Assembly: GCA_013822765.1 (NCBI GenBank)
Contig: PNKY01000010.1
Coordinates: 1-64,000, forward strand
Direction: 5' to 3'
Origin: Rhodospirillum sp.
GTDB lineage: Bacteria; Pseudomonadota; Alphaproteobacteria; Dongiales; Dongiaceae
Length of the DNA: 64,000 nucleotides
Part shown: one piece after another, positions 1 to 8,535 of the stretch
How positions within the stretch are numbered: position 1 is the first letter of the stretch
How the letters are laid out: the number at the start of each line of letters is the position of its first letter
Made by a program: the position numbers and the translations under genes
The notes under the pieces: generated by a model
The model's input: the letters and a program-made list of their open reading frames with translations, nothing else
Told to the model about the DNA's origin: nothing
The model's database searches: none

Positions 1-1
1 C

Positions 2-1003
2 GGCAACGAGCGGAACACCGATGGCGTGTTCAGCGACGCCGAAGTTCACTTCACCGGTTCGACCGTGCTCGACAACGGCCTCGAGGTCGGTGCGCGCATC
101 GAGCTGGAAGGCGAAGACGACGACGGCGATCAGATCGACGAAGCCTGGATCTATTTCTCCGGCGGCTTCGGCGAACTGCGCATGGGTTCGGACGACGACG
201 CGCTCGCCAATGCGTGTATCGTTCCCCCGGGCGGCACCGGCAACTTCTCGGCCTTCTCGCCGAACCAGTGGGGCGCCAACACGCTGACCTCCAACAGCGT
301 GTGCTCCGGCGTCGACGACCGCGGCGACGCGCAGAAGTTCGTGTACGTCTCGCCGAGCTTTGCCGGTTTCCAGTTCACCGGTTCGTACACGCCGAACGGC
401 GGCGACGAGCGTCACGGTGACGGCGTCGGCGCGCATCTCGGCATGCCGACCAACTCCGACAATGCCGATCTCAGCGGTGAATCGCGCCACAACGTGTCGG
501 CCTACCTGAGCTATCAGTACGATGGCGACGGCTGGGGCCTGACTGCTGGCGCCGGCGCTTCGTTCGAGGGCCATGTCGAGCAGGTGCCAGGCCCGGATCG
601 CGACGAGCAGGATTTCTACCAGGCGGGCCTCAACCTGACGTTTGGGAATTTCGGCGTCGGCGGCGTGTTCGAATACTTCAATGACTTCGCGGACCAGGGC
701 GCTACGGATCTGGATCGTTGGGTCGCGGGCATCGGCACCGCTTACACGATGGATGCGTGGACGTTCGGCGCGCAGTATTCGCACCTCGACCAGGAGAGCA
801 ACAATTCGGCGACCGCGGATGAGTTCCAGCAGGACCGCGTCGTCCTGACCGGCAACTACGCGTTCGGCCCCGGCATCAATCTCGATGGCGAGATCGGCTA
901 CACCTGGGTCGACACCGATCCGGAAGGCGGCACCGTCGATGGCACCGATGTCGACGACTACAACTCGCTCGAGATCGGTATCGGCACCAACATCACGTTC
1001 TGA
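2..1003 (+). CDS. Outer-membrane porin, 5' end outside window (porin 1 of 5)
   Basis: The reading frame is open from base 2 and ends in a terminal Phe (NITF), the usual signal for beta-barrel insertion by the BAM complex. 333 residues are visible; the signal peptide and first strands lie before the window. Alternating strands such as FVYVSPSFAGFQFTGSY and the acidic turn VDTDPEGG mark a general diffusion porin (Porin_4 type). It carries the block PPGGTGNFSAFSPNQWGAN between two cysteines, shared by all five porins here. It is closest to the copy at 5859. A strong terminator follows. The porin family call is confident; substrate selectivity is unknown. Confidence 0.9.
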   Translation, partial: GNERNTDGVFSDAEVHFTGSTVLDNGLEVGARIELEGEDDDGDQIDEAWIYFSGGFGELRMGSDDDALANACIVPPGGTGNFSAFSPNQWGANTLTSNSVCSGVDDRGDAQKFVYVSPSFAGFQFTGSYTPNGGDERHGDGVGAHLGMPTNSDNADLSGESRHNVSAYLSYQYDGDGWGLTAGAGASFEGHVEQVPGPDRDEQDFYQAGLNLTFGNFGVGGVFEYFNDFADQGATDLDRWVAGIGTAYTMDAWTFGAQYSHLDQESNNSATADEFQQDRVVLTGNYAFGPGINLDGEIGYTWVDTDPEGGTVDGTDVDDYNSLEIGIGTNITF

Positions 1004-1024
1004 TCTCGACGCATCGCGTCGTTC

Positions 1025-1052
1025 GGGGGAGCGGGCAACCGCTCCCCCTTTT
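1025..1052 (+). terminator. Rho-independent terminator after porin 1
   Basis: A perfect 10-bp stem (GGGGGAGCGG / CCGCTCCCCC) closes a GCAA tetraloop and is followed by TTTT. It lies 22 bases past the porin stop, so porin 1 is transcribed separately from the next gene. Confidence 0.9.
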
Positions 1053-1166
1053 GCTTGCCCCGATCGAGCGCCTTTCCGCCGACGCGGGCCGAAATCCGAC
1101 CAAGCGCGGCGAACCTGAAGCATGACGCGATTCAACTTGATCGCAGCATGCTCTAGGCTGAGCGTC

Positions 1167-2243
1167 ATGAAGCCCCCCGCAACCCCCGCGATGCCCCCGC
1201 CTATGCCGAGGGCGCAGCACCGCCTGGAACCGGGCGACCGGTTTCCGGAATTCATGCTCGCCGACCAGACCGGCGCGATGCGCGCGTTCAGCCAGCGTGT
1301 GCGCGGCCTGGCGATGGCGGTGTTCCTCGACAGCACCGACGCGCTGCGCCAGTCGCTGCGCGCGCTGGCGGACGACTATCAGGCGGCCGAGCTTGACTGC
1401 CTTGCGATCGACGGCGCGGCGGAGGGCGCGGAGCCCTGGCCCACCATCCTGGCCGATGAGGCCGGACGCATCCGCCAGAGCCTGTGCGAGATGGCGGGTC
1501 GATCCGCGGCGCCCGGCGACGCGCGTCCACTCGCCTTCCTGCTCGATCGCAACCAGCGCATCCTGGCGCTCGCAGATGAGGCGACGGCGGATGGTGGCGA
1601 CCTCGCGTGCTGGGCGCTGACGCGCTGGTCGGCGGAGCCGGCGACCGCGCCCGCCGCCGAGATCCGCCATGCTGCGCCGATCCTCACCATTCCCAACGTG
1701 CTGAGCCGCGACGATTGCCGCGCCGTAATCGCGCGCTGGCACGAGATGGGCAATGCACCGGGCAAGGTGACGTCGCTGGTCAAGGGCGAGCAGGTCGAGC
1801 GCGTCTACGAGAGCCTGAAAAAGCGGCGCGATCACCGCCTGAACGATCCGGTCGTGCTGCGGCCCCTGCTGGCCTTGATCGCGCGCCGGCTGGCGCCGGA
1901 GCTCGACAAGGCGTTCCACTATCGGGCGTTCAAGTTCGACCGGGTTTTGATCGCCTGCTATGACGCGGAGCGCGGCGACTTTTTCCGCCGGCACCGCGAC
2001 AACCAGACCCCGGCCACTGCGACAAGGCGCTTCGCCCTCACCCTCAACCTCAACAGCGAGGAATACGACGGCGGCGAGCTGATCTTCCCGGAATATGGCG
2101 ACTATCGCTACAAGCCGGCGACCGGCGCCGCGGTGCTGTTCTCCTGCTCGCTGCTGCACGAAGCGTTGCCGGTGACGGCCGGGCAGCGATTCGCGCTCCT
2201 GAGCTTCCTGCGGGACGCGGGGGATTCCAGCCCGACCGGCTGA
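1167..2243 (+). CDS. Peroxiredoxin-like / prolyl 4-hydroxylase-type 2OG-Fe(II) oxygenase fusion
   Basis: A 358-residue protein with two parts. Residues ~20-150 resemble a thioredoxin/peroxiredoxin-like fold (GDRFPEFMLADQTG) with no clear peroxidatic Cys. Residues ~185-350 form a P4Hc-type double-stranded beta-helix dioxygenase domain. Iron ligands H276 and D278 (motif FFRRHRDN) and H331 (LLHEAL) are present, with R341 as the likely 2-oxoglutarate ligand, so the C-terminal domain should be active. The substrate is unknown. I chose ATG 1167; an in-frame ATG at 1122 would add 15 unconserved-looking residues. It sits alone between porins with its own terminator-defined boundary upstream. Confidence 0.82.
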   Translation: MKPPATPAMPPPMPRAQHRLEPGDRFPEFMLADQTGAMRAFSQRVRGLAMAVFLDSTDALRQSLRALADDYQAAELDCLAIDGAAEGAEPWPTILADEAGRIRQSLCEMAGRSAAPGDARPLAFLLDRNQRILALADEATADGGDLACWALTRWSAEPATAPAAEIRHAAPILTIPNVLSRDDCRAVIARWHEMGNAPGKVTSLVKGEQVERVYESLKKRRDHRLNDPVVLRPLLALIARRLAPELDKAFHYRAFKFDRVLIACYDAERGDFFRRHRDNQTPATATRRFALTLNLNSEEYDGGELIFPEYGDYRYKPATGAAVLFSCSLLHEALPVTAGQRFALLSFLRDAGDSSPTG

Positions 2244-2366
2244 GCTGGGCTAAAACTGTGGTACCTCTTGCAAAAGTGCCACAGAATTTCCCATAACCTC
2301 CACAAAAACCTTGCAACTACCCAAATTTTAGGTAGCTTCTCCCGGCCTGTTCGGGGGAATAGCTGC

Positions 2367-3602
2367 ATGAAACGCGTGTTGCTCGGCACGTCCGCCTTGC
2401 TTGGGGTCGGGATCCTCGTCAATCCCGCCCTGGCCGAAGAGCCGATCCGGATCTCCATCGGCGGCTACTACAAAGCGGCCTACATGGTAATCGACGACGA
2501 CAACGGCATGCTGGACGAGGACGACAACAGCAATCCGCAGCTCGGCCACAACACCAACCGCGACGGCTTGTTCAGCGACGCCGAGATCCACTTCATCGGC
2601 AGCACGGTGCTCGACAACGGGCTCGAGGTCGGCCTGCAGATCGAGCTCGAGGGCGAGGATCAGTTCGGCGACCAGGTCGACGAGGCCTATATCTGGTTCG
2701 GCGGCGGCTTCGGCGAGCTGCGCGTCGGCTCCGACGACGAGGCGCTGCACAAGGCCTGCGTGATCCCGCCCGGCGGCTCCAGCAATTTCTCCGCCTTCTC
2801 GCCGAACCAGTGGGCCGCCAACACCAGCGGGTTGATGTCGGCGTTCAGCGGCTTCGGCGACAACAGCATCTGCACCGGCGTCGACGGCACCACCGATGCG
2901 CAGAAGCTCATCTACACCTCGCCGGTTTTCGCTGGCTTCCAGCTGACCGCGAGCTACACGCCCAGCGGCGGCGACGAGACCCACGGTGAAGGCGTCGGTA
3001 CCCATGTCGGCATGCCGACCAACACGCCCGGCAAATCGCGCCACAACACTTCGGTCGGACTGAACTACGGCTATGAAGGTGACGGCTGGGGCCTCGCCAC
3101 CAGTCTCGGCGGATCGTGGGAAGGCCACCGTGAAGAGGACAACGACGCTCTCGGCGGCGGCAACATCAGTTTCGGCGAGCAGGACTTCTACCAGGCCGGC
3201 ATCAATCTCTTCATCGGCAACTTCGCCATCGGCGTCGGCGGCGAATACTACCACGACCTGGTGGATATCCGCATCGAGAGCGACAGCATCACCAGCGATT
3301 CCTGGGTCGCCGGAATCGGCATGTCCTACGCGCACGATGCCTGGATCTTCGGCGCGCAATACTCCCATCGCGAGGACGAGTTTGCGATCTCGACCGACGA
3401 GGGCGAGGAGCTCACGTTGACGCAGGACCGCGTGATCGGAACGGTCACGTATCTGTTCGGGCCGGGCATGAATTTCGATGCCTCCGTCGCCTACACCTGG
3501 CTCGATACCGATCCGGAGGCCGGTGTGCTCCTGGACGAGGACGGCGAACTCAACGACTACCAGGCGCTGGAATTCGGCGTCGGCGCGACCCTCACATTCT
3601 AG
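2367..3602 (+). CDS. Outer-membrane porin (porin 2 of 5)
   Basis: 411 residues. The start is the ATG preceded by a GGGGGAA ribosome site. A signal peptide follows (MKRVLLGTSALLGVGILVNPALA, cleaved after ALA). The mature part begins with strand IRISIGGYYKAAYMV, then an acidic loop rich in Asp, then repeated barrel strands, and ends in LTF. The block PPGGSSNFSAFSPNQW and two flanking cysteines (ACVIPP, SICTG) are conserved with its neighbours. It is the most divergent of the array, with a longer insertion between the cysteines. The upstream AT-rich stretch 2250-2350 is the probable promoter. Role: passive uptake of small solutes across the outer membrane; specificity unknown. Confidence 0.9.
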   Translation: MKRVLLGTSALLGVGILVNPALAEEPIRISIGGYYKAAYMVIDDDNGMLDEDDNSNPQLGHNTNRDGLFSDAEIHFIGSTVLDNGLEVGLQIELEGEDQFGDQVDEAYIWFGGGFGELRVGSDDEALHKACVIPPGGSSNFSAFSPNQWAANTSGLMSAFSGFGDNSICTGVDGTTDAQKLIYTSPVFAGFQLTASYTPSGGDETHGEGVGTHVGMPTNTPGKSRHNTSVGLNYGYEGDGWGLATSLGGSWEGHREEDNDALGGGNISFGEQDFYQAGINLFIGNFAIGVGGEYYHDLVDIRIESDSITSDSWVAGIGMSYAHDAWIFGAQYSHREDEFAISTDEGEELTLTQDRVIGTVTYLFGPGMNFDASVAYTWLDTDPEAGVLLDEDGELNDYQALEFGVGATLTF

Positions 3603-3667
3603 TCGCGGGCGTTGTTATCGCGCGAAGGCGTATACACCTTTTAAAAAATATGCTGAGGTAGCGGTCT

Positions 3668-3683
3668 CTGAATGATCATTCAG
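3668..3683. promoter_or_regulatory. Perfect 16-bp palindrome upstream of porin 3
   Basis: CTGAATGATCATTCAG is fully self-complementary and lies 70 bases before the porin 3 start in otherwise non-coding DNA. Its length and symmetry fit an operator for a dimeric regulator such as a TetR-type protein. The regulator is not identifiable from this window. Confidence 0.45.
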
Positions 3684-3752
3684 AATGCCGGGTCCGAGAG
3701 ATCGAAGACCGGCAGGGACGCGGGGGTGTCTCGATCAACGGGGGATGGGATT

Positions 3753-4910
3753 ATGCGTAGGATTCTGCTGGGATCGACCGCGCTGATCGGCGCGGGGTTG
3801 GTGATTGCGTCGCAGCCGGCGAGCGCGGCCGACGGCATCAAGCTCGGCGTCGGCGGTTATTTCCGCACCGCCTACATGGTGGTGTTCGACGACGACAGCG
3901 AAGGCGAGCCTGGCAACGAGACCAACACCGACGGCGTGTTCAGCGACGCCGAGATCCACTTCACCGGCTCGACCGTGCTCGACAACGGCCTGGAAGTCGG
4001 TGCGCGCATCGAACTCGAAGGCGAGGACGACGACGGCGACCAGATCGACGAGGCGTGGATCTATTTCTCCGGCGGGTTTGGCGAGCTGCGCGTCGGATCG
4101 ATCGACGACGCGCTCGGCACCATGTGCGTGTTCGCGCCGGGCGGCACCACCAACTTCTCCGCCTATTCGCCCAACCAGTGGGGCGCCAACACCCTCACCT
4201 CGAACTCGATCTGCTTCGGCGTCGACGATGTCGGCGATTCGCAGAAGCTGCTCTATCTCTCGCCGATCTTCTCAGGCTTCCAGCTGGCGCTGTCGTACGT
4301 TCCGTCGAGCGACAAGGAAACGCACGGCGATGGCGTCGGCGCGCATCTCGGCATGCCGACCAACGTCGACGGCACCTCGCGCCACAACGTCTCGGCCTAT
4401 GGCGTCTATAACTACGAGGCGGAGAACTGGTGGCTGCAAGTCGGCGCCGGCGGCTCGTGGGAAGGCAATGTCGAGCAGACCGCTGGCCCTGACCGCGAAG
4501 AATCGGACTTCTACCAGACCGGCATCCTGCTCGGGTTCGGCGACTTCCAGGTCGGCGCGTCGTTCAACTACTTCAACGACGACGACTTGTTCTCCGCCAC
4601 GCTGGAGAACGGCGACGTGACGGCCGACCGCTGGGTGCTCGGCGTCGGCGCCAGCTACACCATGGACGTGTGGACCTTCGGCATCGGCTATTCGCTTAAC
4701 GAGGCCGACATCGAGAACGAGGGCGGCGACGACAGCGAGTTCACGCTGCAGCGCGCGGTCATCACCGCCAACTACAATCTCGGCCCCGGCATCGATATCG
4801 ACGGTGCGATCGGCTACACGTGGCAGGACGTGAGCGGCCCCGACTTCGACGAGAACGCCGACAATTACGACGCGGTCGAGATCGGCATCGGCACCGCGAT
4901 CACCTTCTAG
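3753..4910 (+). CDS. Outer-membrane porin (porin 3 of 5)
   Basis: 385 residues. ATG 3753 was chosen because it begins a clean signal peptide (MRRILLGSTALIGAGLVIA...SAA) followed by the standard first strand GIKLGVGGYFRTAYMVV. An upstream in-frame extension to 3672 is basic and unlike its paralogs. It has the acidic loop DDDSEGEPGNE, the two conserved Cys (TMCVFAPGG, SICFGVDD) and C-terminal ITF. A 16-bp palindrome sits 70 bases upstream, suggesting regulation separate from the other copies. Confidence 0.9.
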   Translation: MRRILLGSTALIGAGLVIASQPASAADGIKLGVGGYFRTAYMVVFDDDSEGEPGNETNTDGVFSDAEIHFTGSTVLDNGLEVGARIELEGEDDDGDQIDEAWIYFSGGFGELRVGSIDDALGTMCVFAPGGTTNFSAYSPNQWGANTLTSNSICFGVDDVGDSQKLLYLSPIFSGFQLALSYVPSSDKETHGDGVGAHLGMPTNVDGTSRHNVSAYGVYNYEAENWWLQVGAGGSWEGNVEQTAGPDREESDFYQTGILLGFGDFQVGASFNYFNDDDLFSATLENGDVTADRWVLGVGASYTMDVWTFGIGYSLNEADIENEGGDDSEFTLQRAVITANYNLGPGIDIDGAIGYTWQDVSGPDFDENADNYDAVEIGIGTAITF

Positions 4911-4926
4911 GCGCGCGCGGCCACGC

Positions 4927-5391
4927 CTACCGCTGAACGACGGTGAAGATCGCGTCGAGGATCCCGTCGACGCGCGCGCCATCGCTCGAAAGCGGCAAGG
5001 TCACCGATTCGACCTGGAGGTCGTAGCCTTTCCAGTCCTCCTGGTTGACCACGAACGCCGGCGCTCTGGTCTCGACGACGCGCTGGTAGATCGCGGTGAC
5101 GAAGCGCCGGTATCCCGCGTCGGGCATCTCCTCCAGGAATTTCCCGGTCATGTCGAAGCCGGTCGAGAGCACCAGGTTGGAGCCGTCCAGCCGGAAGCGA
5201 AAGCGCGGCGGCATGTCGCCGGTCACGTCGACGATGCACAGATTGCCGAGGCAATCCCGCAGTTCCAGCGGATCGATGTCGGCGCGCGCGGGCATGTGCC
5301 GGTCCGCCCGCTTCGCCAGCCAGTATTCATGCATCCGCCGGATCTTCGGATGCAGGCTGGTGCCGGCGCCGAGCTGCTCGAAGGTGCGCAT
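4927..5391 (-). CDS. PAS_5 (DUF1457) domain protein
   Basis: 154 residues made of one PAS-like domain of the alphaproteobacterial PAS_5 family. Typical features are an N-terminal helix with MHEYWLAKRADRHMPARADI, the D-P-x-E-L stretch, RFRFRLDGSNLV, and TGKFLEEMPD. There is no output domain, so it is probably a stand-alone small-molecule sensor; the ligand is unknown. It lies convergent to porin 3, 16 bases from its stop. A second member is at 31856-32362. Confidence 0.8.
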   Translation of the reverse strand: MRTFEQLGAGTSLHPKIRRMHEYWLAKRADRHMPARADIDPLELRDCLGNLCIVDVTGDMPPRFRFRLDGSNLVLSTGFDMTGKFLEEMPDAGYRRFVTAIYQRVVETRAPAFVVNQEDWKGYDLQVESVTLPLSSDGARVDGILDAIFTVVQR

Positions 5392-5858
5392 GACCGGAGT
5401 TCGATCCCGCAGGCAACAGGACGCTCATAGTAGACCGGAGAAGCCGCGAGTCGCGATGGCTCCGCAGCATCGATCGCGCGGCTCGTCGCGCGGTTGAGTC
5501 GCGCCGCCGCAGAAAAGTCGCGCCAGCGTTGCAGGATACCCACAGCGGCCGCTCCGTTGGCGGAGCATCGGGCACCGGGCGCCGCAGTGATCGCCCTAGG
5601 TCATTCTTTTAATTTACGAATTCCCTCAAAATCCCTTCTCCGCGCGTCAGCATCTTTCGATTACTGTAACTGCCTTGATTACGGCTCAAGGTTGCAAATT
5701 CCTAAACCTGATCGCAAGAAGGGTGATATTTTTCAACTAGTTATCGGTTGAGGCCCAGGTAAAGTTTCCGCCACTCTCCGCACCGCCAGTTTGAAGCGCG
5801 AGACTAGGGGACGTTTCGGCAGGCATTTCAACACCTTGCCAAATGAGGGAGTCCCCCG
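5392..5858. other. Intergenic region holding the porin 4 promoter
   Basis: 467 bases with no convincing gene. The part 5597-5750 is clearly AT-richer than the surroundings and is the likely control region for porin 4. The left part should also hold the promoter of the divergent PAS_5 gene. I could not assign -35/-10 boxes with confidence. Confidence 0.5.
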
Positions 5859-7013
5859 ATGAAAAGGGTAGCATTGTTGGGAAGCACCGCTTTGTTCGGT
5901 GCCGGGATGATCGCCAATTCCGCCATGGCGGCGGACGGCATCAAGCTCGGCGTCGGCGGTTTCTTCCGCACCGCCTACATGGCCACCTTCGACGACGACA
6001 GCGAAGGTGAGCCCGGCAACGAGCGGAACACCGACGGCGTGTTCTCCGACGCCGAAGTGCATTTCACCGGCTCGACGGTTCTCGACAACGGCCTCGAGGT
6101 CGGTGCGCGCATCGAACTCGAAGGCGAAGACGACGATGGCGACCAGATCGACGAAGCGTGGATCTATTTCTCCGGCGGCTTCGGCGAAGTGCGCATGGGC
6201 TCGACCGATGACGCGCTGACGGGAGCCTGCATCCTGCCGCCCGGCGGCACCACCAACTTCTCCGCCTTCTCGCCGAACCAGTGGGGCGCCAACACCGACG
6301 GCGCCGCCGATTTCCCGGCGCTGAGCTCGAACGCGGCCTGCGTCGGCGTCGACGACCGCGAGGACGCGCAGAAGCTGGTCTACATCTCGCCGAGCTTCGG
6401 TGGCTTCCAGCTCAACCTCTCGTACACGCCGAGCGGCGGCGACGAGCGGCACGGCGACGGCGTCGGCGCGCATATCGGCATGCCGACCAACGATGACGAG
6501 GAATCGCGCCACAACTTCTCGGCCTATGGCACTTACTCGTACGAAGGCAACGGCTGGGGCCTGAGTGCGGGCGCCGGCGGTTCGTTCGAAGGCAATGTCG
6601 AGCAAAGCCCGGGGCCTGACCGCGACGAGCAGCAGTTCTACCAGACCGGCGTCAACCTCACGTTCGGCAACTTCGCGATCGGCGGCACGTTCGAATACTA
6701 CAACAACCTGGTGGCGTTCGATCCGGGCGACGATGTCGATGCCTGGGTGGCGGGCGGCGGCGTTGCCTACACCCTCGATGCCTGGACCTTCGGCGCGCAG
6801 TACTCGCACCAGTTGGCCGAAGTCGACGGCGGCGGCAACAATGACTTCACCATGGACCGCGCGGTGCTGACTGCGAACTACGCGCTCGGCCCCGGCATCG
6901 ATCTCGACGGCTCGGTCGGCTACACCTGGGTCGACACCGATCCGGAAGCTGCCGACGAGGTCGACGACTACGACGGCCTGGAAATCGGGATCGGCACGGC
7001 GATCACCTTCTAG
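5859..7013 (+). CDS. Outer-membrane porin (porin 4 of 5)
   Basis: 384 residues. Start MKRVALLGSTALFGAGMIAN begins a signal peptide ending near AMAA, preceded by a GAGGGAG ribosome site. The mature protein has first strand GIKLGVGGFFRTAYMAT, acidic loop DDDSEGEPGNERNTDG, paired cysteines (GACILPPGG, AACVGVDD) and a terminal ITF. It is nearly collinear with porin 1, including long shared stretches at DNA level, which points to recent duplication or gene conversion. A long AT-rich upstream region suggests its own promoter; a terminator follows. Confidence 0.92.
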   Translation: MKRVALLGSTALFGAGMIANSAMAADGIKLGVGGFFRTAYMATFDDDSEGEPGNERNTDGVFSDAEVHFTGSTVLDNGLEVGARIELEGEDDDGDQIDEAWIYFSGGFGEVRMGSTDDALTGACILPPGGTTNFSAFSPNQWGANTDGAADFPALSSNAACVGVDDREDAQKLVYISPSFGGFQLNLSYTPSGGDERHGDGVGAHIGMPTNDDEESRHNFSAYGTYSYEGNGWGLSAGAGGSFEGNVEQSPGPDRDEQQFYQTGVNLTFGNFAIGGTFEYYNNLVAFDPGDDVDAWVAGGGVAYTLDAWTFGAQYSHQLAEVDGGGNNDFTMDRAVLTANYALGPGIDLDGSVGYTWVDTDPEAADEVDDYDGLEIGIGTAITF

Positions 7014-7029
7014 GTTATCTGTGCTGGTC

Positions 7030-7072
7030 GCATTTTCGGCGCCGAACCGGCATCCACTTCGGCGGAAAATGC
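7030..7072. repeat. Palindromic intergenic repeat (GCATTTTC ... GAAAATGC)
   Basis: An imperfect inverted repeat with ends GCATTTTC and GAAAATGC and inner arms GCCGAA / TTCGG around CCGGCATCCAC. The same core (GCGCCGAACCGG..CCACTTCGGC) recurs at 8502-8535 directly before yggS. This resembles the small dispersed palindromes common between genes of alphaproteobacteria. Confidence 0.65.
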
Positions 7073-7106
7073 TCCGGGCGTTCCCTTTGCGATAGCCTCC
7101 TCCACT

Positions 7107-7143
7107 CCCTCCCCCGGGTCCGCCTGGGGGAGGGTTTTGTTTC
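7107..7143 (+). terminator. Rho-independent terminator after porin 4
   Basis: Stem CCCTCCCCC / GGGGGAGGG with a 10-base loop, followed by TTTTGTTTC. It separates porin 4 from porin 5. Confidence 0.85.
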
Positions 7144-7234
7144 TATCTCTTTGACATCGGCTCATAATTCGGCGAACTTAAGAGTTCTGCGGGGGCGCCG
7201 AATCAGCGCGTCCCACATCCGGGGGGATCGCCGC

Positions 7235-8485
7235 ATGAAACGGGCTTTGCTGGGCACCACCGCCCTGATCGGCGCCAGCCTCGGCGCGACGGCGCCGGCC
7301 GCGGCCGAATCCCCGATCCAGCTCTCGGTCGGCGGCTTCTTCCGCACCGCCTACATGGTGGTGCTAGATGACGACAACAGCGGGCCGAACAACACCTTCC
7401 AGGAGCCGGGCGACGACAAGGCCGAAGACGGCGTGTTCAGCGATGCCGAGATCCATTTCGTCGGCCGCACGGTGCTGGACAACGGCCTCGAGGTCGGCGC
7501 GCGGGTCGAACTCGAGGGCGAGGACGACAGCGGCGACGATGGCGACCAGATCGACGAAGCGTGGATCTGGTTCTCCGGCGGCTTCGGCGAAGTCCGCATC
7601 GGGTCCGACGACGAGGCGCTGGCCAATTCCTGCGTGCTGCCGCCCGGCGGCACCGCCAACTTCTCGGCCTTCTCGCCCAACCAGTGGGGCGCCAATTCGC
7701 TGAACGTGGTCCCCCCGCTTGGCGCCGTCAGCAACAGCGCCTGCTCCGGCGTCGACGACCGGGGTGACGCGCAGAAGATCATCTATTTCTCGCCGCTGTT
7801 CTACGGCTTCCAGCTGTCGGCGTCCTACACGCCCAATCCGGATGCGGAACGGCATGGCGACGGCGTCGGCGCGCATATCGGCATGCCGCCCAAGGGCTTC
7901 GTCGATGATCCGTTCGATCCGGATTCCGATGCCGACAGCGACGCGTCGGTCTATCTCACCTATTCCCACCAGGGAAACGATTGGGGCTTCACTTGGGGCG
8001 GCGGCGCTTCCTGGGAGATGGGCACCGACGATTCGGAGTTCTTCAATTTCAACGACCAGGACTTCTACCAGACCGGGCTGAATGTCTATTTCGGCCGGTT
8101 CTCCATCGGCGGCGCGTTCGAGTACTTCCATGACCTCGACAGCTTCAACCGGCTCGACATTCCGCTCTCGGAGGACCACAACGCGTGGGTCGCGGGCGGC
8201 GGCATCGCGTATGCCTACCGGGCCTGGACCTTCGGCGCGCAATACTCCTATCGCCAGGACACCGTGCGCACCGAGTCTTTCGGCTTCGACACGAAGACCG
8301 AACAGGTGCAGCAGCGCGCGGTGGCGACGGTCAATTATGCGCTCGGCCCCGGCATCAACCTCGATGGCGAGGTCGGCTATACTTGGCGCGACCGCGATCC
8401 CGGTACGCTCGACGGAACCGACGAAGAAACCGACGACGATTATGACGGCCTGGAACTCGGCATCGGCACCGCCCTGTCGTTCTGA
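7235..8485 (+). CDS. Outer-membrane porin (porin 5 of 5)
   Basis: 416 residues, the longest complete copy. ATG 7235 follows GGGGGGATCG and opens a signal peptide (MKRALLGTTALIGASLGATAPAAA). The first acidic loop is expanded (DDDNSGPNNTFQEPGDDKAEDG) compared with porins 3 and 4, and a second acidic insertion DPFDPDSDADSDA occurs mid-barrel. Both look like surface loops that may bind divalent cations. The cysteine pair (NSCVLPPGG, SACSGVDD) is kept and the C terminus is LSF. It is probably the 3' end of the porin array. Confidence 0.9.
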   Translation: MKRALLGTTALIGASLGATAPAAAESPIQLSVGGFFRTAYMVVLDDDNSGPNNTFQEPGDDKAEDGVFSDAEIHFVGRTVLDNGLEVGARVELEGEDDSGDDGDQIDEAWIWFSGGFGEVRIGSDDEALANSCVLPPGGTANFSAFSPNQWGANSLNVVPPLGAVSNSACSGVDDRGDAQKIIYFSPLFYGFQLSASYTPNPDAERHGDGVGAHIGMPPKGFVDDPFDPDSDADSDASVYLTYSHQGNDWGFTWGGGASWEMGTDDSEFFNFNDQDFYQTGLNVYFGRFSIGGAFEYFHDLDSFNRLDIPLSEDHNAWVAGGGIAYAYRAWTFGAQYSYRQDTVRTESFGFDTKTEQVQQRAVATVNYALGPGINLDGEVGYTWRDRDPGTLDGTDEETDDDYDGLELGIGTALSF

Positions 8486-8501
8486 CGTCACCAAAGGGGT
8501 C

Positions 8502-8535
8502 GCGTTTTCTGCGCCGAACCGGTAACCACTTCGGC
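8502..8535. repeat. Second, truncated copy of the 7030 palindromic repeat
   Basis: CGTTTTCTGCGCCGAACCGG followed by TAACCACTTCGGC matches the centre and left arm of the repeat at 7030-7072. Its right arm is replaced by the start codon of yggS, so the yggS leader is repeat-derived and lacks an evident Shine-Dalgarno. Confidence 0.6.
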
